In this document: piece after piece, positions 7,069 to 15,350 of the stretch
Layout of the letters: every line of letters begins with the position of its first letter
Position numbering within the stretch: position 1 is the first letter of the stretch
Source: an uncultured Acetatifactor sp.
GTDB taxonomy: Bacteria > Bacillota > Clostridia > Lachnospirales > Lachnospiraceae
Reading direction: 5' to 3'
NCBI GenBank assembly: GCA_910586215.1
Contig: CAJUGH010000001.1
Coordinates: forward strand, 1-64,000
Length of the DNA stretch: 64,000 bases
The notes under the pieces: generated by a model
Told to the model about the DNA's origin: nothing
Seen by the model: the letters and a program-made list of their open reading frames with translations, nothing else
Database searches by the model: none
Program-made: the position numbers and the translations under genes

Positions 7069-7872
7069 ATGCAAAACGAGTACGAAATCAAGAAAGAGAT
7101 TTGCGACATCGGCAAGAGGATTTACAACCGGAACATGGTGGCTGCCAACGATGGAAATATCTCTGTGAAGCTGAGCGACAATGAGTTCCTTTGCACTCCC
7201 ACAGGTGTGTCCAAGGGATTCATGACGCCGGAGTATATCTGCAAGGTAGATGCACAGGGCAATGTGATCCAGGCAAACGGCAGCTTCAAGCCTTCCTCTG
7301 AGATCAAGATGCACATGAGGGTGTACCAGGAGAGGCCGGACGTAAAGAGCGTTGTGCATGCCCATCCCGTGTATGCCACCAGCTTTGCCATTGCGGGGAT
7401 TCCCTTGACACAGCCCATTATGCCGGAAGCTGTCATCGCCCTGGGATGCGTGCCCATTGCCAAGTACGGCAGGCCTTCCACCATGGAGATTCCCGATGCG
7501 GTGTCCGAGTATGTGCAGTATTTTGATGCAGTGCTGCTGGAGAACCACGGCGCGCTGACCTATTCCGATTCCCTGCTTAGCGCTTACCTGAAGATGGAAT
7601 CCGTGGAATTCTATGCACAGCTTCTGTATCAGTCCAGGCTTCTGGGCGGTCCCAAGGAGTTCACGCCGGAGCAGGTGGAGGATCTGTATGAGATCAGGAG
7701 GCAGTTCGGCATGAAAGGACGCCATCCGGCGAATCTCTGCCCCAATGCCAAAGAGGGCAAGCCCAGCTGCCATACCTGCGGCGGTGGATGCGGAAGCAAG
7801 AAGGGCAATGCCACTTCTCCGGAACTGGTGGCAGAGATCACCAAGAAGGTACTGGAGCAGCTGGGCAGATAA
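7069..7872 (+). CDS. fucA: L-fuculose/rhamnulose-phosphate aldolase with C-terminal encapsulation peptide
   Basis: A 267-residue class II aldolase expected to split fuculose-1-phosphate (possibly also rhamnulose-1-phosphate) into dihydroxyacetone phosphate and lactaldehyde. Zinc ligands His97 and His99 (VVHAHPVYA) and His160 (LENHGAL), and the catalytic Glu78, are present. The enzyme core ends near residue 215. It is followed by a Gly/Cys-rich linker (CHTCGGGCGSKK) and an amphipathic helix SPELVAEITKKVLEQLGR, a typical microcompartment targeting peptide. The start follows CAGGAGG. It is the first gene of the second transcription unit and marks the locus as GRM5-like, in which the aldolase itself is encapsulated. 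Confidence 0.92.
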   Translation: MQNEYEIKKEICDIGKRIYNRNMVAANDGNISVKLSDNEFLCTPTGVSKGFMTPEYICKVDAQGNVIQANGSFKPSSEIKMHMRVYQERPDVKSVVHAHPVYATSFAIAGIPLTQPIMPEAVIALGCVPIAKYGRPSTMEIPDAVSEYVQYFDAVLLENHGALTYSDSLLSAYLKMESVEFYAQLLYQSRLLGGPKEFTPEQVEDLYEIRRQFGMKGRHPANLCPNAKEGKPSCHTCGGGCGSKKGNATSPELVAEITKKVLEQLGR

Positions 7873-7892
7873 GCGGCCTGCAGGAGCCATGT

Positions 7893-8477
7893 ATGGAAAA
7901 GAGAGAGATAGAAGCAATTGTGCGTGAGGTTCTTGCGCGGACAGCGGACAGCAGTCAGATATCCGGTGCCATGCCTGTGGCAGATGGCGGGGGCAGACCC
8001 GGCCAGGGAGGGCAGACCCGGGTGGGGCTGACGGAGGCAAACGGCGGACTGGTCCATACGGCCATGCCCTTAGCCCTGGCATTGAAGCTGATTAGCCGGA
8101 TCGAGGCCAAGGCAGAGGAATGGGGTATGCGGGTGGTGACAGCCGTATCCGACCAGGCAGGCATCCCTGTGGCTGTCCACTGTATGGACGGAGCATATCC
8201 GGGCAGCTTTGATGTGGCACTGAACAAGACCTATACAGCGATTGCTTTCCAGATGTCCACAGCCAAGCTTGGGGCCTTGAGCCAGCCGGGAGAGAGTCTC
8301 TATGGGATCCAGTTTACCAACAAGGGACGGATCGTGATCTTTGGCGGCGGAGAGGTACTGAAGCATAACGGAGTGATCCTTGGCGCACTGGGTGTCAGCG
8401 GCGGCAGCGCCAGACAGGACACCGACCTTGCAGCCTATGGGAAATCCATATTTGAGGAGGTAATCACGTGCTTGTAA
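7893..8477 (+). CDS. GlcG/HbpS-like (PduO C-terminal domain) protein with targeting helix
   Basis: A 194-residue protein. Residues 1-16 (MEKREIEAIVREVLAR) form an amphipathic encapsulation-type helix, a Gly-rich linker follows, and from about residue 50 there is a GlcG/HbpS (DUF336) domain: LALKLISRIEAKAEEWG, VAVSDQAGIPVAVHCMDGA, ALNKTYTAIAFQMST and the closing GVSGG. The domain is the same as the C-terminal part of PduO, which binds haem in some relatives; there is no cobalamin adenosyltransferase part. The ATG at 7893 follows AGGAG by 6 bases and lies 20 bp after the aldolase. Its stop overlaps the next gene. The biochemical role in the compartment is unknown. Confidence 0.85.
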   Translation: MEKREIEAIVREVLARTADSSQISGAMPVADGGGRPGQGGQTRVGLTEANGGLVHTAMPLALALKLISRIEAKAEEWGMRVVTAVSDQAGIPVAVHCMDGAYPGSFDVALNKTYTAIAFQMSTAKLGALSQPGESLYGIQFTNKGRIVIFGGGEVLKHNGVILGALGVSGGSARQDTDLAAYGKSIFEEVITCL

Positions 8478-9856
8478 ATGAGAACCTGGTACAGGACATT
8501 GTACAGGAAGTGGTGGCAAAGCTGAATATGCAGGAACCTGCCGGGAAAAGCCATGGCGTGTTCCAGGATATGAACGATGCCATTGCTGCGGCCAAAGCCG
8601 CACAGACGGTAGTACGCAGGATGTCACTGGACCAGAGAGAACAGATTATCAGCAATATACGCAGGAAGATCCATGAGAATGCCGAAGTCCTGGCCAGGAT
8701 GGGTGTGAATGAGACTGGTATGGGCAATGTGGGCCATAAGATCCTGAAACACCATCTGGTAGCGGACAAGACCCCCGGCACAGAGGACCTGAAGACCACC
8801 GCATGGTCTGGGGACAGGGGGCTGACCTTGATCGAGATGGGACCTTTCGGGGTGATCGGTGCCATTACACCCTGCACCAATCCCAGCGAGACGGTGCTGT
8901 GCAATTCCATCGGCATGATCGCGGCAGGGAATACGGTGGTGTTCAATCCCCACCCCCAGGCCATCAGGACATCCATGTATGCCTTGAACCTGATCAATGA
9001 GGCCTCCCTGGAGGCAGGCGGCCCGGACAATGTGGCCTGTACTGTGGAAAAGCCTACCCTGGAGACCAGTAACATTATGATGAAACATAAAGATATCCCG
9101 TTGATTGCTGCCACCGGCGGACCCGGTGTGGTGACGGCGGTTCTTTCCTCCGGAAAGCGGGGGATCGGCGCAGGGGCCGGGAATCCTCCCGCAGTGGTGG
9201 ACGAGACCGCAGATGTGAGGAAGGCTGCCGGGGATATTGTAAATGGCTGTACCTTTGACAACAATCTTCCCTGTATTGCGGAGAAGGAGATTGTGGCAGT
9301 GGACACCATAGCGGATGAACTGATGCATTACATGATCACAGAGCAGGGATGCTACCTGGCTTCCAGGGAGGAGCAGGACAGGCTCATCGCCACAGTCTTG
9401 ACACCAAAGGGGCTGAACCGCAAATGTGTGGGCCGGGATGCGAAGACGCTGCTTGGAATGATTGGGGTGACAGTGCCCGACAACATCAGATGCATCGTGT
9501 TTGAGGGGGAGAAGGAGCACCCGCTGATCGCAGAAGAACTGATGATGCCGATCCTGGGTATGGTCCGGGCCAAGAACATTGATGATGCCATTGAGAAGGC
9601 TGTGTGGCTGGAGCATGGCAACCGGCATTCCGCACACATCCACTCCAAGAACATTGACAACATCACCAAGTATGCCAGGGAGATTGACACAGCCATCCTG
9701 GTGAAGAACGCGCCCTCCTATGCAGCCCTTGGCTTTGGCGGTGAGGGGTATTGCACCTTTACCATTGCCAGCCGTACCGGGGAGGGACTGACCAGCACGA
9801 AGTCCTTCACCAAAAGCAGAAGGTGTGTGATGGCAGACAGCCTGTGCATACGCTAA
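8468..9856 (+). CDS. pduP: CoA-acylating propionaldehyde dehydrogenase (PduP-like)
   Basis: A 462-residue aldehyde dehydrogenase that would oxidise propionaldehyde to propionyl-CoA with NAD and CoA. The N terminus (LVQDIVQEVVAKL) is an encapsulation helix, followed by a linker and the AldDH core. Catalytic Cys269 lies in CTFDNNLPCIAEKE, and GAGAGNPPAVVDETAD is the family nucleotide-binding region. The start is GTG at 8468 with GAGGAGG upstream, overlapping the previous stop by 10 bp, so the two genes are translationally coupled. It also lends CoA recycling to the compartment together with PduL at 12785. Confidence 0.93.
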   Translation: MLVNENLVQDIVQEVVAKLNMQEPAGKSHGVFQDMNDAIAAAKAAQTVVRRMSLDQREQIISNIRRKIHENAEVLARMGVNETGMGNVGHKILKHHLVADKTPGTEDLKTTAWSGDRGLTLIEMGPFGVIGAITPCTNPSETVLCNSIGMIAAGNTVVFNPHPQAIRTSMYALNLINEASLEAGGPDNVACTVEKPTLETSNIMMKHKDIPLIAATGGPGVVTAVLSSGKRGIGAGAGNPPAVVDETADVRKAAGDIVNGCTFDNNLPCIAEKEIVAVDTIADELMHYMITEQGCYLASREEQDRLIATVLTPKGLNRKCVGRDAKTLLGMIGVTVPDNIRCIVFEGEKEHPLIAEELMMPILGMVRAKNIDDAIEKAVWLEHGNRHSAHIHSKNIDNITKYAREIDTAILVKNAPSYAALGFGGEGYCTFTIASRTGEGLTSTKSFTKSRRCVMADSLCIR

Positions 9857-9907
9857 GGAGTTCCAAGTTGTATGTGGAAACATAAATTTTAGGAAAGGAG
9901 ATTGAAA

Positions 9908-11119
9908 ATGGCTGATACAGCACAGATAGAAGAGATTGTGAAGCAGGTGCTTGCCAATATGGCAGGAACTGGCACAGGGTCCTGTACTTCCACGAAAGTG
10001 ACGGCAGGCGGGGCTATTCCCAAGACAGCCCATGTTGCCATGCTCACAAGCTTAGAGCATTTTGAAGTAAAAGAGTTCCCTATGCCGGAAGTGGGGGATG
10101 ACGATATCCTGGTGAAGGTGGAAGGCTGCGGTGTCTGCGGCACGGATGCCCATGAATTCAAGAGGGATCCCTTCGGACTGATCCCGGTTGCCCTGGGACA
10201 TGAAGGCACCGGAGAGATCGTGAAGATGGGGAAGAACGTGAAGAAGGACAGCGCCGGCAAGGATCTGAAACTGGGGGACAAGGTAGTCACCTGCATGATC
10301 TTCAAGGAGAACCCGGATATCACCATGTTCGACTTGAACAAGCAGAATGTAGGGGGTGCCGATGTGTACGGCCTGCTGCCGGATGACGACATCCACCTCA
10401 ATGGCTGGTTCTCCGACTACATACTGGTCAGGGGCGGTTCTACCGTGTTCAATGTCAGCGACCTGGATCTGTATTCCAGGGTGCTCATTGAACCCTGCGC
10501 AGTGCTGATCCACGCGGTGGAGCGGGCCAAGAGTACCGGCATCCTGCGGTTCAACAGCAGGGTTGTGGTACAGGGTTGCGGACCCATCGGACTGATCTGC
10601 ATCTCCATTCTGCGCACCATGGGTATCAACAAGATCGTGGCGGTGGACGGCGAGCAGAAACGCCTGGAATTTGCAAAAGAACTGGGAGCTTCCGATGTGG
10701 TGAACTTCAAGGACCACAAGGGAATTGAAGCTTTGACGGCAGCAGTGCAGGCCAAATGTGACGGACATCTGGCAGATTTTGCTTTCCAGTGTACCGGCTC
10801 CCCCGTTGCCCACTCCAATATCTACAAGTTCATCCGCAATGGCGGTGGACTCTGTGAACTGGGCTTTTTCATCAACGGCGGGGATGCCACCATCAATCCG
10901 CACTTTGATATCTGTTCCAAGGAGATTACCACAGTGGGAAGCTGGGTGTATACATTAAGGGATTATGCCACCACCTTTGATTTCTTAAAGAGTGCGAAGA
11001 AGATCGGCCTTCCCATGGATAAGCTGATCACCCATACCTATCCCCTGGAAGAGATCAATGAGGCGCTGAAGACCAACCTGGCCATGACGGGGTTGAAGAT
11101 AGCCATCATCAACAAATAG
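9908..11119 (+). CDS. Zinc-type alcohol dehydrogenase with N-terminal targeting helix
   Basis: A 403-residue medium-chain dehydrogenase expected to reduce propionaldehyde to 1-propanol (and perhaps lactaldehyde to 1,2-propanediol), regenerating NAD. An N-terminal amphipathic helix (TAQIEEIVKQVLANM) and a Gly/Thr linker precede the enzyme. Catalytic zinc residues are seen in GCGVCGTDAHEF and GHEGTGE, with Glu in EPCAVLIHAV as the likely third ligand; the Rossmann motif is VVQGCGPIGL. The four-cysteine structural zinc loop normal for this family is absent. GRM loci more often use an iron-type PduQ. The ATG at 9908 follows AAGGAG by 7-8 bases; a TTG at 9902 is the alternative. Confidence 0.88.
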   Translation: MADTAQIEEIVKQVLANMAGTGTGSCTSTKVTAGGAIPKTAHVAMLTSLEHFEVKEFPMPEVGDDDILVKVEGCGVCGTDAHEFKRDPFGLIPVALGHEGTGEIVKMGKNVKKDSAGKDLKLGDKVVTCMIFKENPDITMFDLNKQNVGGADVYGLLPDDDIHLNGWFSDYILVRGGSTVFNVSDLDLYSRVLIEPCAVLIHAVERAKSTGILRFNSRVVVQGCGPIGLICISILRTMGINKIVAVDGEQKRLEFAKELGASDVVNFKDHKGIEALTAAVQAKCDGHLADFAFQCTGSPVAHSNIYKFIRNGGGLCELGFFINGGDATINPHFDICSKEITTVGSWVYTLRDYATTFDFLKSAKKIGLPMDKLITHTYPLEEINEALKTNLAMTGLKIAIINK

Positions 11120-11130
11120 GCTGGCGGCTC

Positions 11131-11209
11131 CTGCCCAATTCATGATGGTAGAATGCTTACATGCTACTGTATATGTGCATCTGTTGCTGTGAACGGAGTG
11201 AACAGTAAC
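11131..11209. repeat. Dispersed palindromic repeat, copy A
   Basis: A member of a repeat family seen at six or more places in the window. Here it carries GTAGAATGC...CTACTGTAT, GTGCATCTGTTGCTGTGAAC and a terminal GAACAGTAAC. It shares its left part with 46481-46646 and its right part with 20555-20606. It separates the alcohol dehydrogenase from the first shell gene inside the operon. Confidence 0.7.
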
Positions 11210-11238
11210 GTGAAAAGGAACCACAGGAGGAAGTGAGT

Positions 11239-11553
11239 ATGGAAGAGGCAGTAGGGATTCTGGAGGTATACGGACTGGCATGCGCCTTCCTGGCAGCAGA
11301 TGCGGGATGCAAGGCGGCTGATGTCAGCCTGGAGACCTTCGACAAAAATAAACCTGCAAATGCAGATTCGTTGCCCGTACCCCTTCTGGTGACGGTCAAG
11401 TTCCGGGGAAGCGTCGCGGCGGTGGAAGCGGCCATGGAAGCGGGGGAGGCGATGGCACAATCCCTCACCGGCGTGGTGCAGCGGCATATCATTGCCAGAC
11501 CTACCGGGGACACGGAGAAAATGTTGAAACTCAACGCATTTGATAAAAATTAG
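11239..11553 (+). CDS. Microcompartment shell protein, BMC-H (divergent)
   Basis: A 104-residue single-BMC-domain protein (EEAVGILEVYGLACAFLAAD, then a variable loop DKNKPANADSLPVPL, VTVKFRGSVAAVEAAMEAG, and a C-terminal QRHIIARP). It would form a hexameric shell tile. The loop between strand 2 and strand 3 is about 12 residues longer than in PduA/J, so the pore side may differ. The ATG at 11239 is preferred since AGGAGG lies 8 bases before it; a GTG two codons upstream is too close to that site. It begins the run of four BMC-H genes. Confidence 0.9.
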   Translation: MEEAVGILEVYGLACAFLAADAGCKAADVSLETFDKNKPANADSLPVPLLVTVKFRGSVAAVEAAMEAGEAMAQSLTGVVQRHIIARPTGDTEKMLKLNAFDKN

Positions 11554-11622
11554 CATCTCCAGGTAAGGAACCGGGAAGTGCAAGGGAAAGGGACAGTATT
11601 GTCCACGAGAAAGGAGAAGATT

Positions 11623-11898
11623 ATGGCACAGGAAGCATTGGGAATGGTAGAGACAAGAGGACTCACAGCCGCAATTGAGGCTGCGGATGCAATGACCAAA
11701 TCCGCAGAGGTGACACTGGTTGGTACCGAGAAGATCGGTTCTGGGCTGGTGACCGTGATGGTCCGGGGGGATGTGGGAGCCGTGAAGGCTTCTGTGGAGA
11801 GCGGTTCCGCAGCAGCCAGCAGGCTGGGTGAACTGGTAGCAGCACATGTGATTCCCAGGCCGCATTCCGATGTGGAGAAGATTCTGCCCAAGATCTGA
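11623..11898 (+). CDS. Microcompartment shell protein, BMC-H (PduA/PduJ-like)
   Basis: A 91-residue canonical BMC-H protein, MAQEALGMVETRGLTAAIEA at the start, GTEKIGSGLVTVMVRGDVGA in the middle and HVIPRPHSDVEKILP at the end. KIGSG is the usual pore loop of major hexameric tiles. The start follows AAGGAG. It is nearly identical to the protein at 12482-12757, including long shared DNA stretches, so the two are recent paralogues and are the likely bulk shell components. Confidence 0.95.
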   Translation: MAQEALGMVETRGLTAAIEAADAMTKSAEVTLVGTEKIGSGLVTVMVRGDVGAVKASVESGSAAASRLGELVAAHVIPRPHSDVEKILPKI

Positions 11899-12016
11899 CG
11901 GTACCGTACCCAGGTGTATGGACGGGGCATGGAAGTAGTCATGAACCGGAATATGCAGCCGGGGGATGCAGGCGGACCAGGAACTGGGCGATAGGAAAAG
12001 GGAAAGGAACCCACCG

Positions 12017-12355
12017 ATGAGTAATACTTCATTAGGCTTTATTGAAATCTCCGGCGTGGTGGCGGCTGTGGATGCATTGGATATCATGTGCAAGACATCC
12101 GGTGTGGAACTGGCCACCTGGGAGAGAAAGCTGGGAGGCCGTCTGGTAACAATTGTGGTGCGGGGGGATGTGGCATCTGTCACAGAGGCGGTGGAGACTG
12201 CGGCTCAGAAGGCCATCAAAAAGCCAGTGGCCAGCGGCATCATTGCCAACCCACATCCGGAAATCATGAAGCTTGTGGAACTAAGCGCAAGCCGGTTCAT
12301 GAGCAAAGAGAAATCCGGGGGCGGACTGGACAGTAGGACCATCCAGGAGGTCTGA
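12017..12355 (+). CDS. Microcompartment shell protein, BMC-H with C-terminal extension
   Basis: A 112-residue BMC-H protein. The domain runs from SLGFIEISGVVAAVDALDIM through KLGGRLVTIVVRGDVASV to SGIIANPHPEIMKLV, then about 20 further residues (SASRFMSKEKSGGGLDSRTI) extend past the fold. The pore loop is KLGGR instead of KIGSG, so pore selectivity probably differs from the two major tiles on either side. The ATG at 12017 is taken as the start because the BMC fold begins there; the weak GGAAAGGAA lies about 9 bases ahead. Confidence 0.92.
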   Translation: MSNTSLGFIEISGVVAAVDALDIMCKTSGVELATWERKLGGRLVTIVVRGDVASVTEAVETAAQKAIKKPVASGIIANPHPEIMKLVELSASRFMSKEKSGGGLDSRTIQEV

Positions 12356-12481
12356 GTAAGGTAACAGGAAAAGCAGCGGGCCTGCTGCCCGGAGGGGACA
12401 GCAGCCTGCCATGTATCCATGGGGAATGATCCATGGTACAGGAAACAAGTAGGATCAAGTGAAGATCAGGAGGAAAAACAA

Positions 12482-12757
12482 ATGGCACAGGAAGCATTGG
12501 GAATGGTTGAAACAAGAGGTCTGGTGGCAGCGATTGAGGCTGCAGATGCAATGTGCAAGGCCGCTAACGTGACACTGGTAGGCACGGAGAAGATCGGTTC
12601 CGGACTGGTGACCGTGATGGTGCGCGGCGATGTAGGAGCTGTGAAGTCTTCCGTGGAAGCTGGTTCCACCAGCGCGGCGAAGCTGGGTGAACTGGTGGCT
12701 ACCCATGTGATTCCCCGCCCTCATACAGATGTGGAGATGATTCTGCCCAAGGCTTGA
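12482..12757 (+). CDS. Microcompartment shell protein, BMC-H (PduA/PduJ-like)
   Basis: A 91-residue BMC-H protein, paralogue of the one at 11623-11898: MAQEALGMVETRGLVAAIEA, GTEKIGSGLVTVMVRGDVGA, HVIPRPHTDVEMILP. The differences are mostly conservative substitutions near residues 25-30 and in the last helix. The ribosome site CAGGAGG lies 8 bases ahead. Together with its twin it brackets the divergent KLGGR hexamer, a layout common in Pdu-like shells. Confidence 0.95.
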   Translation: MAQEALGMVETRGLVAAIEAADAMCKAANVTLVGTEKIGSGLVTVMVRGDVGAVKSSVEAGSTSAAKLGELVATHVIPRPHTDVEMILPKA

Positions 12758-12784
12758 TAGGAGGCAGGCGAAGGAGGGGTATAT

Positions 12785-13429
12785 ATGGAACAGCAGACTG
12801 TTGAGAGGATTACCAAGATAGTTCTGCAGACATTGAACGGTATCCAGGAGAAGAGCAATGGCTATCAGGTGCCAGTGGGTGTGTCAGCCAGGCACATCCA
12901 CCTGACCCAGGAACATGTGGAGGCACTTTTTGGGGAAGGCTACAGGCTGACGAAGAAAAAGGATCTGATGGGTGGGCAGTATGCCTGCAATGAGACTGTC
13001 ACTGTGGTGGGACTGAAACTGCGTGCCATTGAGAATGTGCGGGTCTTAGGCCCTGTGAGAAAAGCATCCCAGCTGGAGATTTCAGCCACGGATGCCTTGA
13101 AACTGGGAATTGCAGTACCTGTCAGGGAGTCCGGGGATGTGACCGGGAGTGCTCCCATTGCAGTGGTGGGTCCCAAAGGGGTTATTTACCTGAAGGAAGG
13201 CTGCATTATTGCAATGCGTCATATCCATATGTCTCCTGCAGACGCCATGGCGGCAGGAGTCCACGATGGGGATATCGTGTCCGTGAAGGCAGACAACGAG
13301 AGAGGAACCGTGTTTAACCAGGTGAAGATCCGTGTGGATGACAGTTTTACCCTGGAGATGCACATTGATACGGATGAGGCAAATGCCAGTAAGATCAAGA
13401 CTGGCGATAAGGTAATGATTGTACAGTGA
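12785..13429 (+). CDS. pduL: Phosphate propanoyltransferase
   Basis: A 214-residue PduL-type phosphotransacylase that converts propionyl-CoA to propionyl-phosphate and frees CoA inside the compartment. The N terminus (TVERITKIVLQTLNG) is an encapsulation helix. The metal-binding histidines occur in the two repeated motifs VGVSARHIHLT (residues about 31-41) and AMRHIHMSPADA (about 142-153), with DLMGGQYACNETV between. The ATG is 28 bp after the preceding shell gene with GGAGGGG upstream. No propionate kinase is encoded in the window, so the ATP-yielding step would use a kinase elsewhere. Confidence 0.96.
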   Translation: MEQQTVERITKIVLQTLNGIQEKSNGYQVPVGVSARHIHLTQEHVEALFGEGYRLTKKKDLMGGQYACNETVTVVGLKLRAIENVRVLGPVRKASQLEISATDALKLGIAVPVRESGDVTGSAPIAVVGPKGVIYLKEGCIIAMRHIHMSPADAMAAGVHDGDIVSVKADNERGTVFNQVKIRVDDSFTLEMHIDTDEANASKIKTGDKVMIVQ

Positions 13430-13448
13430 CAGAGGCGTATCAGGAGTG

Positions 13449-13486
13449 CCCTGCCCGTCCGGGCCGGTGACCGGTCCACGGCAGGG
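13449..13486 (+). other. Hairpin in the pduL-pduN gap
   Basis: CCCTGCC (13449-13455) pairs with GGCAGGG (13480-13486), and an inner GGGCCGGT-ga-CCGGTCC continues the stem. It lies in a 191-nt untranslated gap between two shell-operon genes. There is no U-tract, so RNA processing or stabilisation is more likely than termination. Confidence 0.45.
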
Positions 13487-13620
13487 CCATTCCGGGACGC
13501 ATCATCCGGTACATGCAGGTTCCGGCTGCAAGGCAGACTAAAGTATGGCCGGGAAGGTGAAAGGTATGGCGGGAAGTCTTGCGGAAGACCTGTCAGGCCC
13601 CTGGAGATAGGAGAGAAGCC

Positions 13621-13893
13621 ATGGTGGTGGGAAAAGTGGTGGGAAGTATCGTGTCTACCCGGAAATGTGAGAACCTGGTGGGCAATAAATTCATGATTAT
13701 TGAGCCGCTGGCAGATATGACAGGCGGAAATGCTCCTTGCATGGGTTCAGGAAGCACTGCCCGTTTTGTAGCCATTGACAATATAGGTGCCGGAATCGGG
13801 GAGACCGTGCTGGTGGCAACCGGGAGCGCTGCCCGGGTAGGAATGGAAGGGGCACCAGTGGATGCTGCAATCGTTGGAATCGTGGACGAGTGA
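13621..13893 (+). CDS. Microcompartment vertex protein (EutN/CcmL/PduN, BMC-P)
   Basis: A 90-residue pentamer-forming vertex protein: MVVGKVVGSIVSTRKCENLV, a core with KFMIIEPL and FVAIDNIGAGIGETVLVATG, and the end PVDAAIVGIVDE, all typical of EutN/CcmL. It caps the vertices of the icosahedral shell. The ATG at 13621 is chosen because the family begins there and AGGAGAG lies upstream by about 6 bases. It is the only BMC-P gene in the window. Confidence 0.95.
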   Translation: MVVGKVVGSIVSTRKCENLVGNKFMIIEPLADMTGGNAPCMGSGSTARFVAIDNIGAGIGETVLVATGSAARVGMEGAPVDAAIVGIVDE

Positions 13894-13995
13894 AGGCAAT
13901 GAAGATTTCCCAGATCAGAAAGTGCATTTTGCCATGCAGCAGGGGTATGGATGACATGCAGTAACAGGCCAGGCGCACTGGAGGTGTATACATAG

Positions 13996-15339
13996 ATGGA
14001 TATGCAGGCTATGAAGCAGATATTGCAGGGAGAAGGTATCGTGGGTGCAGGCGGGGCAGGATTTCCCACTTATGCCAAGCTGGATGAGCGGGCGAAAGTC
14101 ATCCTGATGAACTGTGCCGAATGCGAACCACTTCTCAAGCTTCACAGACAGCTTCTGGAACAGCATGCGGGGAAGATCCTGGAGACATTTGACAGAATCG
14201 CCCGTGTGGTGGGTGCCCATGAGGCCGTCATAGGCATTAAGAAGGAATATAAGGCCACTTTGCGGGCCATAGACAGATATATAGATGCTTACCCGGATAT
14301 GCGGGTACAATTACTGGAGGGGGCATATCCCATGGGGGATGAAGTGGTGCTGGTCTATGAGGCCACGGGAAAAGTCATCCGTCCAGGGGGGCTTCCCATT
14401 GAGGAGGGTGTGGCCGTCTTCAATGTAGAGACTGTATACAATATATACCGGGCAGTGGAACACCATGTCCCGGTGCAGGATAAACTGGTGACCGTGGTGG
14501 GTGAAGTGGAACATCCCCTGACCGTGCGGGTACCCATAGGGGCTTCCTTGAAAGATGTGGTGGCTTATGCGGGAGCGATCACGGCAAAGGATCCAGCTTA
14601 CCTGGTGGGCGGTCCTATGATGGGGAACCTGATGGAGGAGACGGCACCGGTGACCAAGACCACCAATGCCATCATTGTGTTGGAACGCTCCCATACCCTG
14701 GTGCAGCGCAAGAACAGGAATACTGCCATTGATTTAAAGAGGGCGGCTTCTTCCTGCTGCCAGTGTGAGACCTGTACCAGCCTCTGTCCCAGGCATGGCC
14801 TGGGACACCCCATTGAACCTCACAAATTTATGCGCAGTGCCGCCAACCAGGATTTCCAGGATGCCAATGTGTTCCTGAATACCATGTATTGTAGTTCCTG
14901 TGGACTGTGCGAGAATTTCTCCTGTCCCCAGGGACTTGCCCCCAGGAGCCTGATTGCAGAGTACAAGGCTGGCCTGCGCAGGGCAGGGGTAAAGATGCCG
15001 GCAGATGTGCAGGCCGCCCCTGTAGAGCAGGGCAGGGAGTATCGGAAGGTACCGGAGAAGCGCCTGGCGGCACGGCTGGGGCTGTCCAGGTATGATGTGG
15101 AAGCTCCTCTTATGCCAGATGATTACTGGAAAGAGCAGAGGCAGGTTCACAAGGTGAAGATACTCTTAAGCCAGCACATCGGCGTACCTGCGGTAGCCCT
15201 GGTGGAAAAAGGACAGCAGGTATCTGCAGGGGAATGCATTGCACAGCCGGGCAAGGGGCTGAGTGTAGGGATCCACGCATCCATGGACGGCGTGGTCCAG
15301 GAAGTCACAGACCGGTATATTACGATTGCGGAAAGGTAG
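13996..15339 (+). CDS. pduS: PduS/RnfC-like flavin and iron-sulfur electron-transfer protein
   Basis: A 447-residue soluble RnfC-type protein. Residues 1-25 contain GIVGAGGAGFPTYAKL (the NADH/FMN-binding glycine-rich loop), CAECEPLL follows, and two [4Fe-4S] motifs are seen: CCQCETCTSLCP (about 255-266) and CSSCGLCENFSCP (about 298-310). A C-terminal biotinyl-like barrel (VGIHASMDGVVQEV) ends it. In Pdu compartments PduS handles electrons for cobalamin reduction; here there is no cobalamin enzyme, so it more likely moves electrons across the shell or recycles NADH, possibly with the PduT-type tile encoded next. GGAGG lies 11 bases before the start. Confidence 0.9.
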   Translation: MDMQAMKQILQGEGIVGAGGAGFPTYAKLDERAKVILMNCAECEPLLKLHRQLLEQHAGKILETFDRIARVVGAHEAVIGIKKEYKATLRAIDRYIDAYPDMRVQLLEGAYPMGDEVVLVYEATGKVIRPGGLPIEEGVAVFNVETVYNIYRAVEHHVPVQDKLVTVVGEVEHPLTVRVPIGASLKDVVAYAGAITAKDPAYLVGGPMMGNLMEETAPVTKTTNAIIVLERSHTLVQRKNRNTAIDLKRAASSCCQCETCTSLCPRHGLGHPIEPHKFMRSAANQDFQDANVFLNTMYCSSCGLCENFSCPQGLAPRSLIAEYKAGLRRAGVKMPADVQAAPVEQGREYRKVPEKRLAARLGLSRYDVEAPLMPDDYWKEQRQVHKVKILLSQHIGVPAVALVEKGQQVSAGECIAQPGKGLSVGIHASMDGVVQEVTDRYITIAER

Positions 15340-15350
15340 GGAATGGGCCA

